Assembly (NCBI GenBank): GCA_034770075.1
Contig: CM068382.1
Span: forward strand, 88,715,766 to 88,779,765
Origin: Aralia elata
Taxonomy: Eukaryota > Streptophyta > Magnoliopsida > Apiales > Araliaceae
Reading direction: 5' to 3'
Length of the DNA stretch: 64,000 nt
Below, piece by piece: positions 21,690-32,735 of this stretch. The notes beneath the pieces are model-generated. The model was not told where the DNA came from, searched no databases, and saw only the letters and a program-made list of their open reading frames with translations. How positions within the stretch are numbered: the first letter of the stretch is position 1; each line of letters begins with the position of its first letter. A program made the position numbers and the translations under genes.

Positions 21690-24243
21690 GAAAACAATAT
21701 TTCATTTCTTTTATAGATGATGCTAGCGATTATTCTTATATGTATTTGTTAAGAACAAAGGATGAGGCACTTAATCATTTAAAAAATATAAATCAGAAGT
21801 AGAAAATCAACTTGAGAAGAAGATTAAAATTTTACGTTCGATCTGATAGGGGCATGGAATATTGTTTAAATGAATTTGATGCATTTTGTGAAAAAAATGG
21901 TATTATACATCAATTAAGTGCTACTTAAACACCACAACAAAATAATTTAGCAGAAAGTAAAAATCATACATTTCATGATATGATTAATTGTATGTTAAAT
22001 CATGCTTGTTAGCTAAATAATTTATGGGGTGACACACTCTTAACTGGTTGTCGTATTTTAAATAGGATTCCTAGTACTGTTATGAAAACTAATCCTTATG
22101 TAATATGAAAATATAGGAGACCTAACATAAGTTATTTTAAAGTGTACGAGTGTATAGCTTATTTTCGAGTTCCTAATCCTAAAAAGGACTAAGTTGGGGG
22201 CTAGAGCTATTAGAAGTATATTTGTTGGATATACTGCTAATAATAAAGCCTATAGACTTCTTGACTTAGAGTCTAATGTGATAACTGAGTCGAGATGTAC
22301 AATTTTTTGAAAATAAATTCTCAAAAGATGTTGAGAATGTGGATATTCCTATACTTGATGACCCTAGAGGTCCTATAAGGTACAATGTTGAGGTTGAGGA
22401 ACCTAGTATTTTAAGTCAACCAAGTGGACCTAGAAGGAATACTAAAGTTAGAAATGAGAAAGATTTAGATGATGATTTTATTTCTTCTCAGTCCTTATTA
22501 TTTTTGGTTAGGGGGAGGGGGAATAACGAGGTGGTAAATGAAATACCCTAATTCATTTATAGAAGCTATGGCTTCTAAATATACAGCCTTTTGGAAGGAA
22601 CATGCAAATGATGAAATGGATTTGGTAAATAATATTTGGGTATTAACAAATTTACCTAGAGGTTCTAAACTCATATGGTGCAAATGGATTTTTTGAACAA
22701 AATATAATAGTAATGGTACTATTTCTACTTTTAACGCAAGATTAGTAGCAAAAGGTTTTGGACAAGTAAAGGGTATTGACTACTTTGACACTTATGCACC
22801 GGTAGCACGAGCTACTTCCATTCGAATTCTTTTTACCTTAGCTTCACTATTTGTTCTTTTTATTTATCAAATGGGCGTGAAAACAACGCTTTTAAATAGA
22901 AATTTTTATGAGGAAGTATATACGGAACAACCCAAAGGGTTTGTTGCTCCCGATAATGAGCCTAAAGTGTGCAAAATAGTTACATCTCTTTATGGTCTAA
23001 AACATGCACAAAAATAGTGGCACAAGAGATTTTACACTACTATTTTAAACTTTGGGTTTAAATATAACAGTGCAGATTGGTGCATATACTCTAAAATCAC
23101 ATCTGACTATATGGTGATAGCCTTTTTATACGTTGATGATATGTTGATCATTAAGATGAAAGACTTAGGTGAAGTGGATACTATTTTAGGCATCAAAGTA
23201 AGAAAACATAGTGAGGGTTTTGTGTTAAACTAATCTCGCTATATTGAAAATATATTAACTAAGTTTAGTCACCATGAGTTCAAGGAGGCGAATACTCCTT
23301 TTGAAAATGGAGTTAAACTTAAAGAAAATACTGGTAGAGCTATTACACGGCTAGAATACGCAAGTGCTATTGGTAGCTTTATGTATGTTCTGTACTGCAC
23401 TAGGCCAGATATTTCTTTTTGCAGTTTCTAAACTTAGTAGATATACGAGCAGTGCTAACGTTGATCATTCGAAAGCTATTGGAAATGTACTTGGATACTT
23501 GAAGAGAACCAGTGGTTTATGATTTAAACCTTTAGGTTGTTTAAGTAGGTTGGGTGATTGTTCTATGATAAATTCCATAGTGTTTTGGAGGGACACTCTG
23601 ATGAAAGTTAGATTAATTGTATGGGAGACAATAAATCAACAAATGGGTGAATTTTCACTTTTATCGATGGTGTTGTTTCTTTGGCAAGCAAGAAATAAAC
23701 TTCTATCTCCCACTCTACTAAAGTCAGAGTTTATAACTTTGGCTCAAGCAGGAAAGGAAGCTGATTAGATTAGAAATTTGTTGTTAAACATAAATTTATG
23801 GCCAAGTCCAATGCCTCCAATTTCACTATATTGTGATAATGAAGCTACGCTTACAAAAGCATATAGTGATACCATAAGTGGGTGAATTTTCACTTTTATC
23901 GATGGTGTTGTTTCTTTGGCAAACAAGAAATAAACTTCTATCTCCCACTTTATTAGAGTCAGAGTTTATAGCTTTGGCTCAAGCAGGAAAGAAAGCTGAT
24001 TATATTAGAAATATATTGTTAAACATAAATTTATGGCCAAGTCCAATGCCTCCAATTTCACTATATTGTGATAATGAAGCCACGCTTACAAAAGCGTACA
24101 GTGATACCTATATTCGTAAGTCTATACACATTGGTCTGAGACATGAGTTTGTGAGATAATTAATACAAGATGGTATCATAACAATTGTCTATATGATTTC
24201 AAGTAAAAGCTTGGTTGATCCGCTTACTAAGCCTCTGAAGAGA
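21690..24243 (+). pseudogene. Ty1/copia polyprotein remnant, part 3 (integrase, RT, RNase H)
   Basis: Coding resumes in the integrase core (FISFIDDASDYSYMYLLRTK at about 21700) with the later RSDRGMEY and NLAESKNHTFHDMINCML segments. RT follows (RLVAKGFGQVKGIDYFDTYA at 22740; the catalytic FLYVDDMLIIK near 23125). Then comes copia RNase H with DNKSTNG, SLYCDNEATL and the C-terminal SLVDPLTKPLKR at 24210-24243. More than fifteen stops and several frameshifts are visible, so this is a dead, old copy. It ends abruptly at 24243, where a chromovirus-LTR-like sequence begins. No LTR of this copia is recognisable in the window. Confidence 0.85.
23643..24112 (+). repeat. Tandem duplication of about 234 bp in copia RNase H
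   Basis: The block starting gggtgaattttcactttta at 23645 recurs at 23879 and runs through ISLYCDNEAT in both copies. The second copy has fewer stops than the first (for example ADYIRN against AD-stop-IRN). Confidence 0.85.
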
Positions 24244-24853
24244 TGTAACGCCCCCAAAATCGGGACTAACTTAATCCAAAATCAGGACTATTCTTAATCC
24301 CAACCTTGTGCTTTAAATACTATCTTGATTCAGCTTTACATCATACTTAGATTTAATAACAGCTAAAAATGCGGATAGTTAAAACTTTTCTTACTTCTTT
24401 GCGTCATTTCCCTGAATCGTAACCTTTACGATTATCTTTATTCATTAATCATATTCATTTTATGATTTATTTCATCAGAGTAATTATGAGTATATGCAAA
24501 CGTATTTCTTAATATACATTCTTTCTCGTATAGTATTATCACTATATTGACTGACTTCTCAAAATAGCTACAATGTTATCTTTCAATCTCAAAACAAATA
24601 TTCTTTATTTATTGAATATTTCAAACTTTACATAATGTTAATTACACATCTCAAGAACCATCATCGTGATTCAATACAATTTCTAAATAAAGAAAAGGTA
24701 TTCCTTTGCACATCTTCTAATCAATAGCATCAAATGGCAAATAATATCGCATTGTATCCTTGACCTGCAAAAAATTTATTTTTGCAAGATTGAGCTCGAC
24801 AACTCAGCAAATTTAACAGCTTTCATGCTTCACATAGCACATAATTTCATGCT
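24244..24853 (-). mobile_element. Chromovirus-LTR-like fragment, left part
   Basis: The copia remnant is broken by TGTAACGCCCCCAAAATCGG, which resembles the tips of chromovirus B (TGTGACGCCCCCAAAATAGG) and of the solo LTR at 7912. I read it as the U5 end of a minus-orientation chromovirus LTR. It has no coding capacity. It is interrupted at 24853 by Athila-2 and continues at 33855. I could not find a matching target duplication, so the original element may be truncated. Confidence 0.55.
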
Positions 24854-26179
24854 TGATAAGTGCATAATATTCATTTATTTTCATTCCTTTATATTTAGTT
24901 TATTGCATGTTTTATTGTGTATATGCACTTATTAGGTTGTTTATTGATTTCAGGAGGATTCAGAGTCAAAAGTAGAAAAAGATGGAAAATCGGAGCCAAA
25001 ACGAGAAAAGTTGAAAAATTGTGGTTCTCGCCCCGGCGAGAAACCTTTTGCCCGTTTTCGCCCCAGCTGATCCAGAGCTCGCCCCGGCCCAAAACTTTCT
25101 GCTCGTTCTCGCCCCGGCGAGAACCCTAGGCATAAAATTCTCGCCCCGGCGAGAAAGGCGGCGTTGACCAAGTTTGACCAGCTTTGACTTTTTGTAATTT
25201 TTGAGAATTTCTACTTCAGATTGGATTCTTAATTCTTAGAGACTTAGGATATTATCTTAGGACTATAAATAGATGTTTTTGGTTGATTTGATTTCTGCAG
25301 GATTAAATTAATTAATTAATATCATCTGCTAGATTAAATAGATGTTTTTGGTTTATTATTAGGGACATCTTAACAACTACAATTATAACCTTAATTGGAG
25401 GAGATTGAAGGCATGTCAGGCTAAACTCTTACTTTCATAATTAATGGTTTAATCAGGTTTTATTTATTTATTCCTTCTTACATGAGATTTATTCTGATAA
25501 TCTGATTGAACTGTTTATATGTTATTGGATTGATTGATTTGATTTCTGCAGGATTAAATTAATTAATTAATATCATTTGCTAGATTAAGATATAGTATTA
25601 AGCAAACGATATTATATCTGATCATAGGTAGCGATTAATAGTATTTGATTGTGGACAAGCTTTTGGATATTATTAAGATTATTAGAAGGCAAGTTAAATA
25701 ATTCCTGATTGTGTAATTGTTGCTTGGAATAACCTAATTCTCTAATTATTCATGCTGTTGTTATATTAAATCTAGACTGATAGTTCTAGGTTATATGATA
25801 GTTAGGGTCTCTTGAGGCGATTGTCACATTAGATTTACACATAAAGAGAATTTCGGATAATTAGCGATTGCGGTTATCTAGGGTTATTAATCTCATTGAA
25901 GGGTAAATATTATTAAACTTGACTTTCCATGATTGTGATGAGGTGATACTGAACTGAAGAACCGAAGCTTTTTATTCATTGATCACTCTTAATTACTTTT
26001 GTTAGTTTAGTGAATCAAACTTAAAACCCCCCATTAATAGAAATAATAGGAATATTAGAATAAGTAAAAGACTAATTCACTTCTCTGTGGGATCGATCCT
26101 TGCTTGTCATTATACTAAGTTTTGTGCTAGTAGAGTGTTAGTAAGGTATTAATTTTGGAGTGTAAAACGACAGCTCCCA
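24854..26179 (+). repeat. 5' LTR of Athila-2 (1326 bp)
   Basis: It contains a TATA box at 25264-25271 and a cluster of GC-rich palindromes (25018-25160). Compared with the 3' LTR it has an extra segment of about 250 bp (about 25336-25590) bounded by direct repeats containing ggattaaattaattaatta. It lacks about 40 bp of the palindrome cluster. Confidence 0.92.
25264..25271 (+). promoter_or_regulatory. TATA box of Athila-2 5' LTR
   Basis: TATAAATA, within 410 bp of the LTR start and repeated at the same place in the 3' LTR. A core promoter role is inferred. Confidence 0.55.
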
Positions 26180-26185
26180 AATTTT

Positions 26186-26202
26186 TGCGCCGTTGCCGAG
26201 GA
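26186..26202 (+). other. Primer binding site of Athila-2, tRNA-Asp type
   Basis: TGCGCCGTTGCCGAGGA, six bases after the LTR. Compared with the usual Athila site it lacks one G and has one G-to-A change, so priming may be weakened. Confidence 0.8.
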
Positions 26203-26257
26203 AGTGTTATTTATCTTTATTTATTCTTTATTTTATTTTTGTTTATTATTGTAGTTT

Positions 26258-28546
26258 ATGACACGATCCTCTCAATCTGGTGATTTGAATTTTGATCCAG
26301 AAATTGAGAAAACTGCACGCAGGCTAAGGAAAGAAGCTCGTCAAGCTCGAGGCATCACTGCAGAGTCAGACGAAATTCCATCACCGGGACTCAACATAGC
26401 ACTTGAATTACTGTCAAACACATCATCCACCGATTCAGAGGAAGAAGAAGAAATGGCGGTGCCAAATAACAATAGAACACTTAAAGAATTAGTCACTCCT
26501 AATCTCAATCAACAACCCTTATGCATTGAATATCCTACATTAACTGCTGCTTTTGAACTTAAATCGGGACTAATTCATCTTTTGCCTACTTTTCGTGGTC
26601 TCACAGGTGAAGATCTGTACAAGCACTTGAAGGAATTCCATGTGGTGTGTTCCACCATGAAGCCACATGGAATAACAGAGGATCAAATCAAGCTAAGGGC
26701 ATTTCCATTCTCATTGGGAGATCTAGCGAAGGACTGGTTGTACTATCTTCTTTCAGGGTCAATACACTCATGGAATGACATGAAAAGGCTGTTCTTGGAG
26801 AAGTACTTTCCTGCTTCAAGAGTTGCCAACATCAGAAAGGAGATATGCGGCATTTGACAGTTCAACGGAGAGACACTGTATGAGTATTGGAAAAGATTTA
26901 AAAAATTATGTTCCAGTTGTCCTCCCCATCAAATAGACGATCAACACCTGATTCAGTACTTTTATGAGGGATTATTACCAATGGATCGGAGTATGATCGA
27001 TGCTGCAAGTGGAGGAGCACTAGTGGATAAGACACCGGAGGCTGCAAGGACTTTAATTGCAAATATGGCTGCTAATTCTCAGTAGTATGGGACAAGGAAT
27101 GACCGTGCACCTGTAAGAGTGAATGAGATTACCACGAGCAATCTTGAACAACAAATTTTTGATTTAACTGCGATGGTTAGACAATTGGCTACAGGAAATA
27201 CACCAGCAGCAAAAGTTTGTGGGATTTGTTTAATGGATGGTCATAGTACTGATTCTTGTCCGACATTGCAAGAGGATGAAACCGCACAGCAAGCTAATGC
27301 AGTGGGAAATTATCAAGCACAACCTCAGCGGACGTATGACCCATATTCAAATACTTATAATCCAGGATGAAGGGATCACCCTAACCTTAGTTGTGGAGGA
27401 AATAGGCCACCAGCGCAAAGCATGTATCCGGTTAGACAACAAGGGTTCCCACAAGGCTCTCAACCAGCTCCACAACAATATCAACCTAGACAGGCAGCTC
27501 CTGCAAATTCTGGAACATCTTTGGAAGACATGTTCAAGGCATTCATGAGTCAGACACAACAGTTCCAGCAGGAAACAAAAAATTTTGTTCAAGACTTGAG
27601 AAATCAGATAGGTTAACTTGCCACCACAGTGGGGAGGTTGGATGCTCAGGGTTCAGGAAAGTTGCCCTCCCAAACAGTTGTCAATCCAAGGGAGAATGCT
27701 AGTGCGATTACACTAAGGAGTGGAAAAGAGTTGGAAGTACCCAAAACAGTGATGGAAATTGAAAAGGAGAAGGCTAGTGATGAGATAGAGACACTGAGGG
27801 AAGCTGTTACCCCATCTACTCCAGTTAAGACCCCACCGTAGCCGTTTCCACCTAGAACACACAAGACTTCAAAGAAGGAGGAAAAGGATAAGGAAACCTT
27901 GGAAACCTTCAGGAAGGTAGAAGTCAATATTCCTCTTTTGGAGGCCATCAAACAAGTGCCCAGGTATGCAAAGTTTTTAAAAGAATTGTGCACTAACAAA
28001 AGAAAATTGAAAAATGATGAAAAAGTCACTGTAGGAGAGAATGTGTCAGCAGTGCTTCAAAGAAAAATGCCTCCTAAATGTAAAGATCCAGGAATGTTTA
28101 CAATCCCATGCAGAATAGGTAATACCAGATTTGAGAAAGCCATGCTAGATTTAGGAGCGTCAATAAATGTCATGCCATTATCTGTATTTGCTTCTTTAAA
28201 TCTAGGACCTTTGAAACAAACTGGTGTTATCATTCAACTTGCTGATCGTACTAACACTTACCTTCAAGGGGTAATTGAAGATGTCTTAGTGCAGGTGAAT
28301 CAGTTAATATTTCCTGCAGATTTTTACATTGTGGATATGGAAGATGACAGATCTCCAAATCCCTCACACATCTTGCTAGGAAGGCCATTCTTGAAAACAG
28401 CAAGGACAATGATTGATGTGCACAATGGGACCTTGACCGTGGAATTTGATGGAGAGAAAATTCAGTTCAATATATATGACGCTATGAGGTACCCTAGTGA
28501 TGTTGATCATGTTTTTGCCATTGACATCATTGATTCTATAGTGTAG
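26258..28546 (+). pseudogene. Athila-2 gag and protease region
   Basis: From ATG 26258 (MTRSSQSGDLNFDPEIEKTA) the frame covers the Athila capsid (LKSGLIHLLPTFRGLTGEDL, FPFSLGDLAKDWLYYLLSGS), a CGICLMDGHSTDSCP nucleocapsid-like motif at about 27220, a Gln/Pro-rich stretch, and the protease with MLDLGASINVMPLSVF near 28145 (DLGA in place of the commoner DSGA/DTGA). In-frame stops occur at 26855, 27083, 27368, 27614, 27839 and 28544, but there is no frameshift, and the frame runs on into the RT ORF at 28577. All six stops lie where one C-to-T or G-to-A transition would create them. Confidence 0.9.
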
Positions 28547-28576
28547 AGATCTTTTGAACAAGACCACAGGGAAAGC

Positions 28577-31500
28577 TTGGAGATGGCTATTGCTAACAAC
28601 TTGGACATGGATAAAGAGGAAGAATTTGACCAGAATCAGGAATTGAAGGAAGTTGTGGCTGCATTGCACTCTTTACCAAAATTCACAGATAAATATGCAG
28701 TTCAATCAATTCAATTGCCTGTTTCTCATAAAAAACGGTTACCATCTGTGGAGCAAGCTCCAATCTTAGAATTGAAACCTTTACCTGCTCACTTGAAATA
28801 TGCATATTTAGGGACTAATGAAATTTTACCTGTGATAATTGCTAGTAATCTAACCAAAGTGCAGGAAGAGAAATTGTTGAGAGTTCTAAGGGACCATGTC
28901 ACAGTGTTTGGTTGGACGATAGCAGATATCAAAGGTATAAGCCCCGCGATGTGCATGCATAAGATTCTTTTGGATGATGGAGCAAAGCCCACAAGAGAAG
29001 CACAACGAAGATTAAATCCACCCATGATGGAGGTAGTCAAGAAAGAGGTGATTAAATTACTTGATGCAGGCATAATCTACCCCATCTCCGACAGTCAGTG
29101 GGTGAGTCCGGTACAGGTAGTTCCGAAGAAGTCTAGAATAACTGTCATCACGAATGACAATAATGAGTTGGTGCCCACACGGATACAAACAGGATGGAGA
29201 GTGTGTATTAACTACAGGAAACTAAATGTTGTAACCAGAAAAGACCACTTTCCTCTTCCCTTTATTAATCAAATGCTAGAAAGATTAGCGGGGCATACTT
29301 ATTATTGCTTTCTAGATGGTTTTTCAGGTTATAATCAGATCGTGATTGCACCCGAAGACCAGGAAAAGACCACATTCACGTGTCCATTTGGTACTTTTAC
29401 ATACCGGAGGATGTCGTTTGGACTTTGCAATGCACTAGGTACTTTCCAACGATGCATGGTAAGCATTTTTTCTGATCTTTTAGAAAATTGCATCGAGGTC
29501 TTTATGGATGATTTCACAGTGCATGGTGATTCTTTGGATTTGTGCTTGGACAATCTAACTCGTGTGCTAGATAGATGCTTGGAAACTAACCTTGTTCTTA
29601 ATTGGGAAAAGTGTCATTTTATGGTAGAACAAGGTATAGTGCTTGGTCATGTTGTGTCAGCTAAAGGTTTAGAGGTTGATAAAGCTAAGATAGATATTGT
29701 GTCTGCTTTGCCTTACCCCGCCAGTGTGCGGGAGATTCGCTCTTTTCTTGGACATGCAGGTTTCTATCGGAGATTTATCAAAGACTTTTCCAAAATAGCT
29801 CTGCCATTATGTAAGTTGCTACAAAAAGATGTGAAATTCCAGTTCGATGATGCGTGCAAGGAGGCATTTGACATGTTGAAGAGCCTATTGACCTCTGCAC
29901 CTGTGATACAACCGCCAAATTGGAATCTTCCCTTTGAAATAATGTGTGATGCAAGCAATTATGCAGTCGGAGCTATTTTGGGCCAAAGAGTTGACAAAGT
30001 TGTCCATGCCATCTATTATGCCTCTAGAACATTGAATGCAGCTCAGATTAACTACTCGACAACAGAAAAAGAACTTTTGTCTGTTGTTTTTACTTTAGAT
30101 AAATTTCGATCTTATTTACTTGGCACTAAAGTTGTAGTTTATTCTGACCATGCAGCTCTCAGGTATTTGTTAACCAAGAAGGATTCTAAACCCAGGATTA
30201 TCAGATGGATTCTGCTGTTGCAGGAATTTGACTTGGAAATCAAGGATAAGAAGAGAGCGGATAACTTGGTAGCAGATCACTTGAGTAGACTGGTGAGAGA
30301 TGAGGAGGCACTACCATTATATGATTCCTTTCCGGATGAGCATCTCTTTTCTATTCAGGAGGAATTACCTTGGTATGCTAATATTGTTAATTATTTAGCA
30401 AGTGCGTATATTCCTAATGAATTTTCTAAAAACCAAAAGGATAAGCTTAGGAGTGATGCTAGACATTATGTTTGGGATGATCCATATCTGTGGAAATTTT
30501 GTGCTGATGAGATAATCCGTAGATGTGTGCCTAATACTGAAACATTATCTATTCTAACTTTTTGTCATCCCTATGCTTGTGGAGGTCATTTTGGACCAAA
30601 ACGGACTGATCATAAGGTTTTAGAAAGTGGTTTTTATTGGCCAACAATTTTTAGAGACTCATATCTATTTTGTAAATCATGCGAGAATTGTCAACGAACA
30701 GGTAATATATCACATAGAAATCAAATGCCACAAACTCCCATTTTAATTATTGAGATTTTTGATGTTTGGGGTATTGATTTTATGGGACCTTTTCCTGTTT
30801 TTCATGGTAATATTTACATTCTCTTGGCTGTCGACTATGGTTCTAAATGGGTGGAAGCTAAAGCCACCAGGACTGATGATTCTAAAGTTGTTGCAGATTT
30901 TGTCAAAACTAACATATTTGTCAGATTTGGAACGCCTAGAGCTATCATCAGCGATAAAGGAACTCACTTTTGCAACAGGATGTTAGCAGCACTTTTCAGG
31001 AAATATAATGTTTTGCATAAGATTTCTACATCTTATCATCCGCACAGCAATGGTCAGGCTGAAGTATCCAACCGTGAAGTGAAATCCATTTTGGAAAAGG
31101 TCGTCAAGCCAAGCAGAAAAGATTGGAGTCTGCGGTTAGAAGATGCATTGTGGGCGTATAAAACTGCGTACAAAACCCCTATTGGTATGTCTCCGTACAG
31201 ATTGGTTTTTGGGAAGCCATGTCATTTACCCGTGGAATTAGAACATAGAGCTTTTTGGGCGATCAAGCAATGTAATATGAGTTTGGATGACGCGGGAATG
31301 CATAGGAAGTTCCAGCTACAAGAACTCGAAGAGATGAGGAATGAAGCATATGAGAGTTCTAGACTTTACAAGAATAAGACAAAGGCCTTCCATGACAAGC
31401 AGATTTTGAGGAAAGATTTCACCGTTGGACAACAAGTTCTCCTATTCAATTCGAGGCTGAAGTTATTTCCAAGTAAGTTGCGCTCTCGTTGGGAAGGTCC

Positions 31501-31663
31501 ATTTGTTATTACTAATGTGTTCTCTCATAGTGCTATAGATATACAGAATCCAAAGACAGGAAAAGTATTCAAGGTCAATGGACCTAGGCTGAAACCTTTC
31601 CGTGAAGGATTTTCGATGGAGAGTGTGGAGATGATAGACCTAGTGGATCCGAGTTATGAGTGA
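28577..31663 (+). CDS. Athila-2 pol: reverse transcriptase, RNase H, integrase (open)
   Basis: An open frame of 1028 residues. RT: WRVCINYRKLNVVTRKDHFP, the catalytic FMDD at 29501-29512 and LGHVVSAKGLEVD. RNase H: IMCDASNYAVGAILGQ near 29940 and VADHLSRL. Integrase: the zinc-binding H-H-C-C region (GGHFGPKRTDH...CKSCENCQ) near 30580-30690, catalytic core GIDFMGPFP, AIISDKGTHF and NGQAEVSNREVKSILEK, and a C-terminal SRWEGPFVITNVF segment. All expected active-site residues are visible. The first codon is not a true start: the segment is the continuation of gag-pol after the stop at 28544-28546. The RT motif reads CNALGTFQRCM where CNAPATFQRCM is usual, possibly a small loss of fitness. Confidence 0.92.
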   Translation: MEMAIANNLDMDKEEEFDQNQELKEVVAALHSLPKFTDKYAVQSIQLPVSHKKRLPSVEQAPILELKPLPAHLKYAYLGTNEILPVIIASNLTKVQEEKLLRVLRDHVTVFGWTIADIKGISPAMCMHKILLDDGAKPTREAQRRLNPPMMEVVKKEVIKLLDAGIIYPISDSQWVSPVQVVPKKSRITVITNDNNELVPTRIQTGWRVCINYRKLNVVTRKDHFPLPFINQMLERLAGHTYYCFLDGFSGYNQIVIAPEDQEKTTFTCPFGTFTYRRMSFGLCNALGTFQRCMVSIFSDLLENCIEVFMDDFTVHGDSLDLCLDNLTRVLDRCLETNLVLNWEKCHFMVEQGIVLGHVVSAKGLEVDKAKIDIVSALPYPASVREIRSFLGHAGFYRRFIKDFSKIALPLCKLLQKDVKFQFDDACKEAFDMLKSLLTSAPVIQPPNWNLPFEIMCDASNYAVGAILGQRVDKVVHAIYYASRTLNAAQINYSTTEKELLSVVFTLDKFRSYLLGTKVVVYSDHAALRYLLTKKDSKPRIIRWILLLQEFDLEIKDKKRADNLVADHLSRLVRDEEALPLYDSFPDEHLFSIQEELPWYANIVNYLASAYIPNEFSKNQKDKLRSDARHYVWDDPYLWKFCADEIIRRCVPNTETLSILTFCHPYACGGHFGPKRTDHKVLESGFYWPTIFRDSYLFCKSCENCQRTGNISHRNQMPQTPILIIEIFDVWGIDFMGPFPVFHGNIYILLAVDYGSKWVEAKATRTDDSKVVADFVKTNIFVRFGTPRAIISDKGTHFCNRMLAALFRKYNVLHKISTSYHPHSNGQAEVSNREVKSILEKVVKPSRKDWSLRLEDALWAYKTAYKTPIGMSPYRLVFGKPCHLPVELEHRAFWAIKQCNMSLDDAGMHRKFQLQELEEMRNEAYESSRLYKNKTKAFHDKQILRKDFTVGQQVLLFNSRLKLFPSKLRSRWEGPFVITNVFSHSAIDIQNPKTGKVFKVNGPRLKPFREGFSMESVEMIDLVDPSYE

Positions 31664-32735
31664 TTGAGGAGAATCGATGTCGGGCTAATGACGTTAACCA
31701 AATGCGCTGCTTGGGAGGCAACCCAAGACATCAGATTTGCTTTTCTATTCCTTTTTATTTATTTGTTTGTTTTTTTTATTTATCTAGTCTTTGCTTTGCA
31801 TGATTGTCTTACATTGGGGACAATGTAAGGTTTGAGTGTGGGGGAGGGGTTTAGGTTTAGGATAGTATAGGGTAGGTTTGCTTTAAATGTGAAAGAGTTG
31901 TTTTGTGAAAAAAAAATTTGTGTTTGGTCAAGTTTTCAAAGGTTTTTGGTTTTAGAATGAAGATTGATGCCATTGATTGAATTTGTTTGATGCTGAATTA
32001 ATTGATAAATATTTGATGATAATGAAGTTAGGACCAATAGTTGACTGATTTAGATTGAATTGGTATTGCATGAGTACTTGAGTATGAAATACATGTTTAC
32101 TTGACTAAGTTATCTGTGGGGTTGACTTTGTGCACTGATTTCATGATTTAGAACTGTGTAACTGCTTATCTTGTTTGCAGGACCATGTGAAAAAAATTGG
32201 AAATTTGAAAAAGAATTGAGAGTAAAAACTGAAAAATTTTGTCTCAAAAGAAAAACATGTGGTGGGTTGAGATGGGGCGTAAAACGCACTCGTTGGTGAG
32301 AAGAAAAGTGAGATGGAGCATAAAATGCACTCACTTAAGAAAAGAATGAGAAGAGGTGAAATGGAGCATAAAATACATTCACCTGAATGAAAAAAATGGA
32401 TAGCAGAAAAAAGAGAGAAAAAAACATGTTCTGGTTTTGAGTCAGTGTGCACGGTTGTTGTTCCATATGACCTGAGTTGAGTATCTGTGTTAATCATAGG
32501 AGATGCATATGTAGTTTGAATTTGATTTAGAGATGTTCAGTGGGGAATGATGGGATTATTGTTATGAGTTGATTGATGAGGTATTGATCAAATTTCTATT
32601 GATTGGTGTTAGTATTCATGGATGCTAATTGAATTTGAACCTTTGGAAGTTTGGTTGAATAGAATTCTAATGACTTCAATATAACTTTTGTTTTAGTTTA
32701 CACGAGGACGTGTAAAGACTAAGTGTGGGGGAATT
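31664..32735 (+). other. Athila-2 3' non-coding region
   Basis: No substantial reading frame. It has ttgggaggcaacccaa (31707-31722, a near-perfect hairpin) and ttgagtgtgggggaggggt (31831-31849), an internal purine-rich tract resembling a second polypurine tract. Three imperfect repeats lie at 32265-32395. The terminal tract at 32721-32735 abuts the LTR. An env-like gene is absent. Confidence 0.7.
32265..32395. repeat. Three imperfect repeats in the Athila-2 3' region
   Basis: Units gatggggcgtaaaacgcact, gatggagcataaaatgcact and aatggagcataaaatacatt, each followed by a purine-rich spacer, at about 40-48 bp spacing. Each core is a small inverted repeat (gcgt...acgc, gcat...atgc). Confidence 0.75.
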
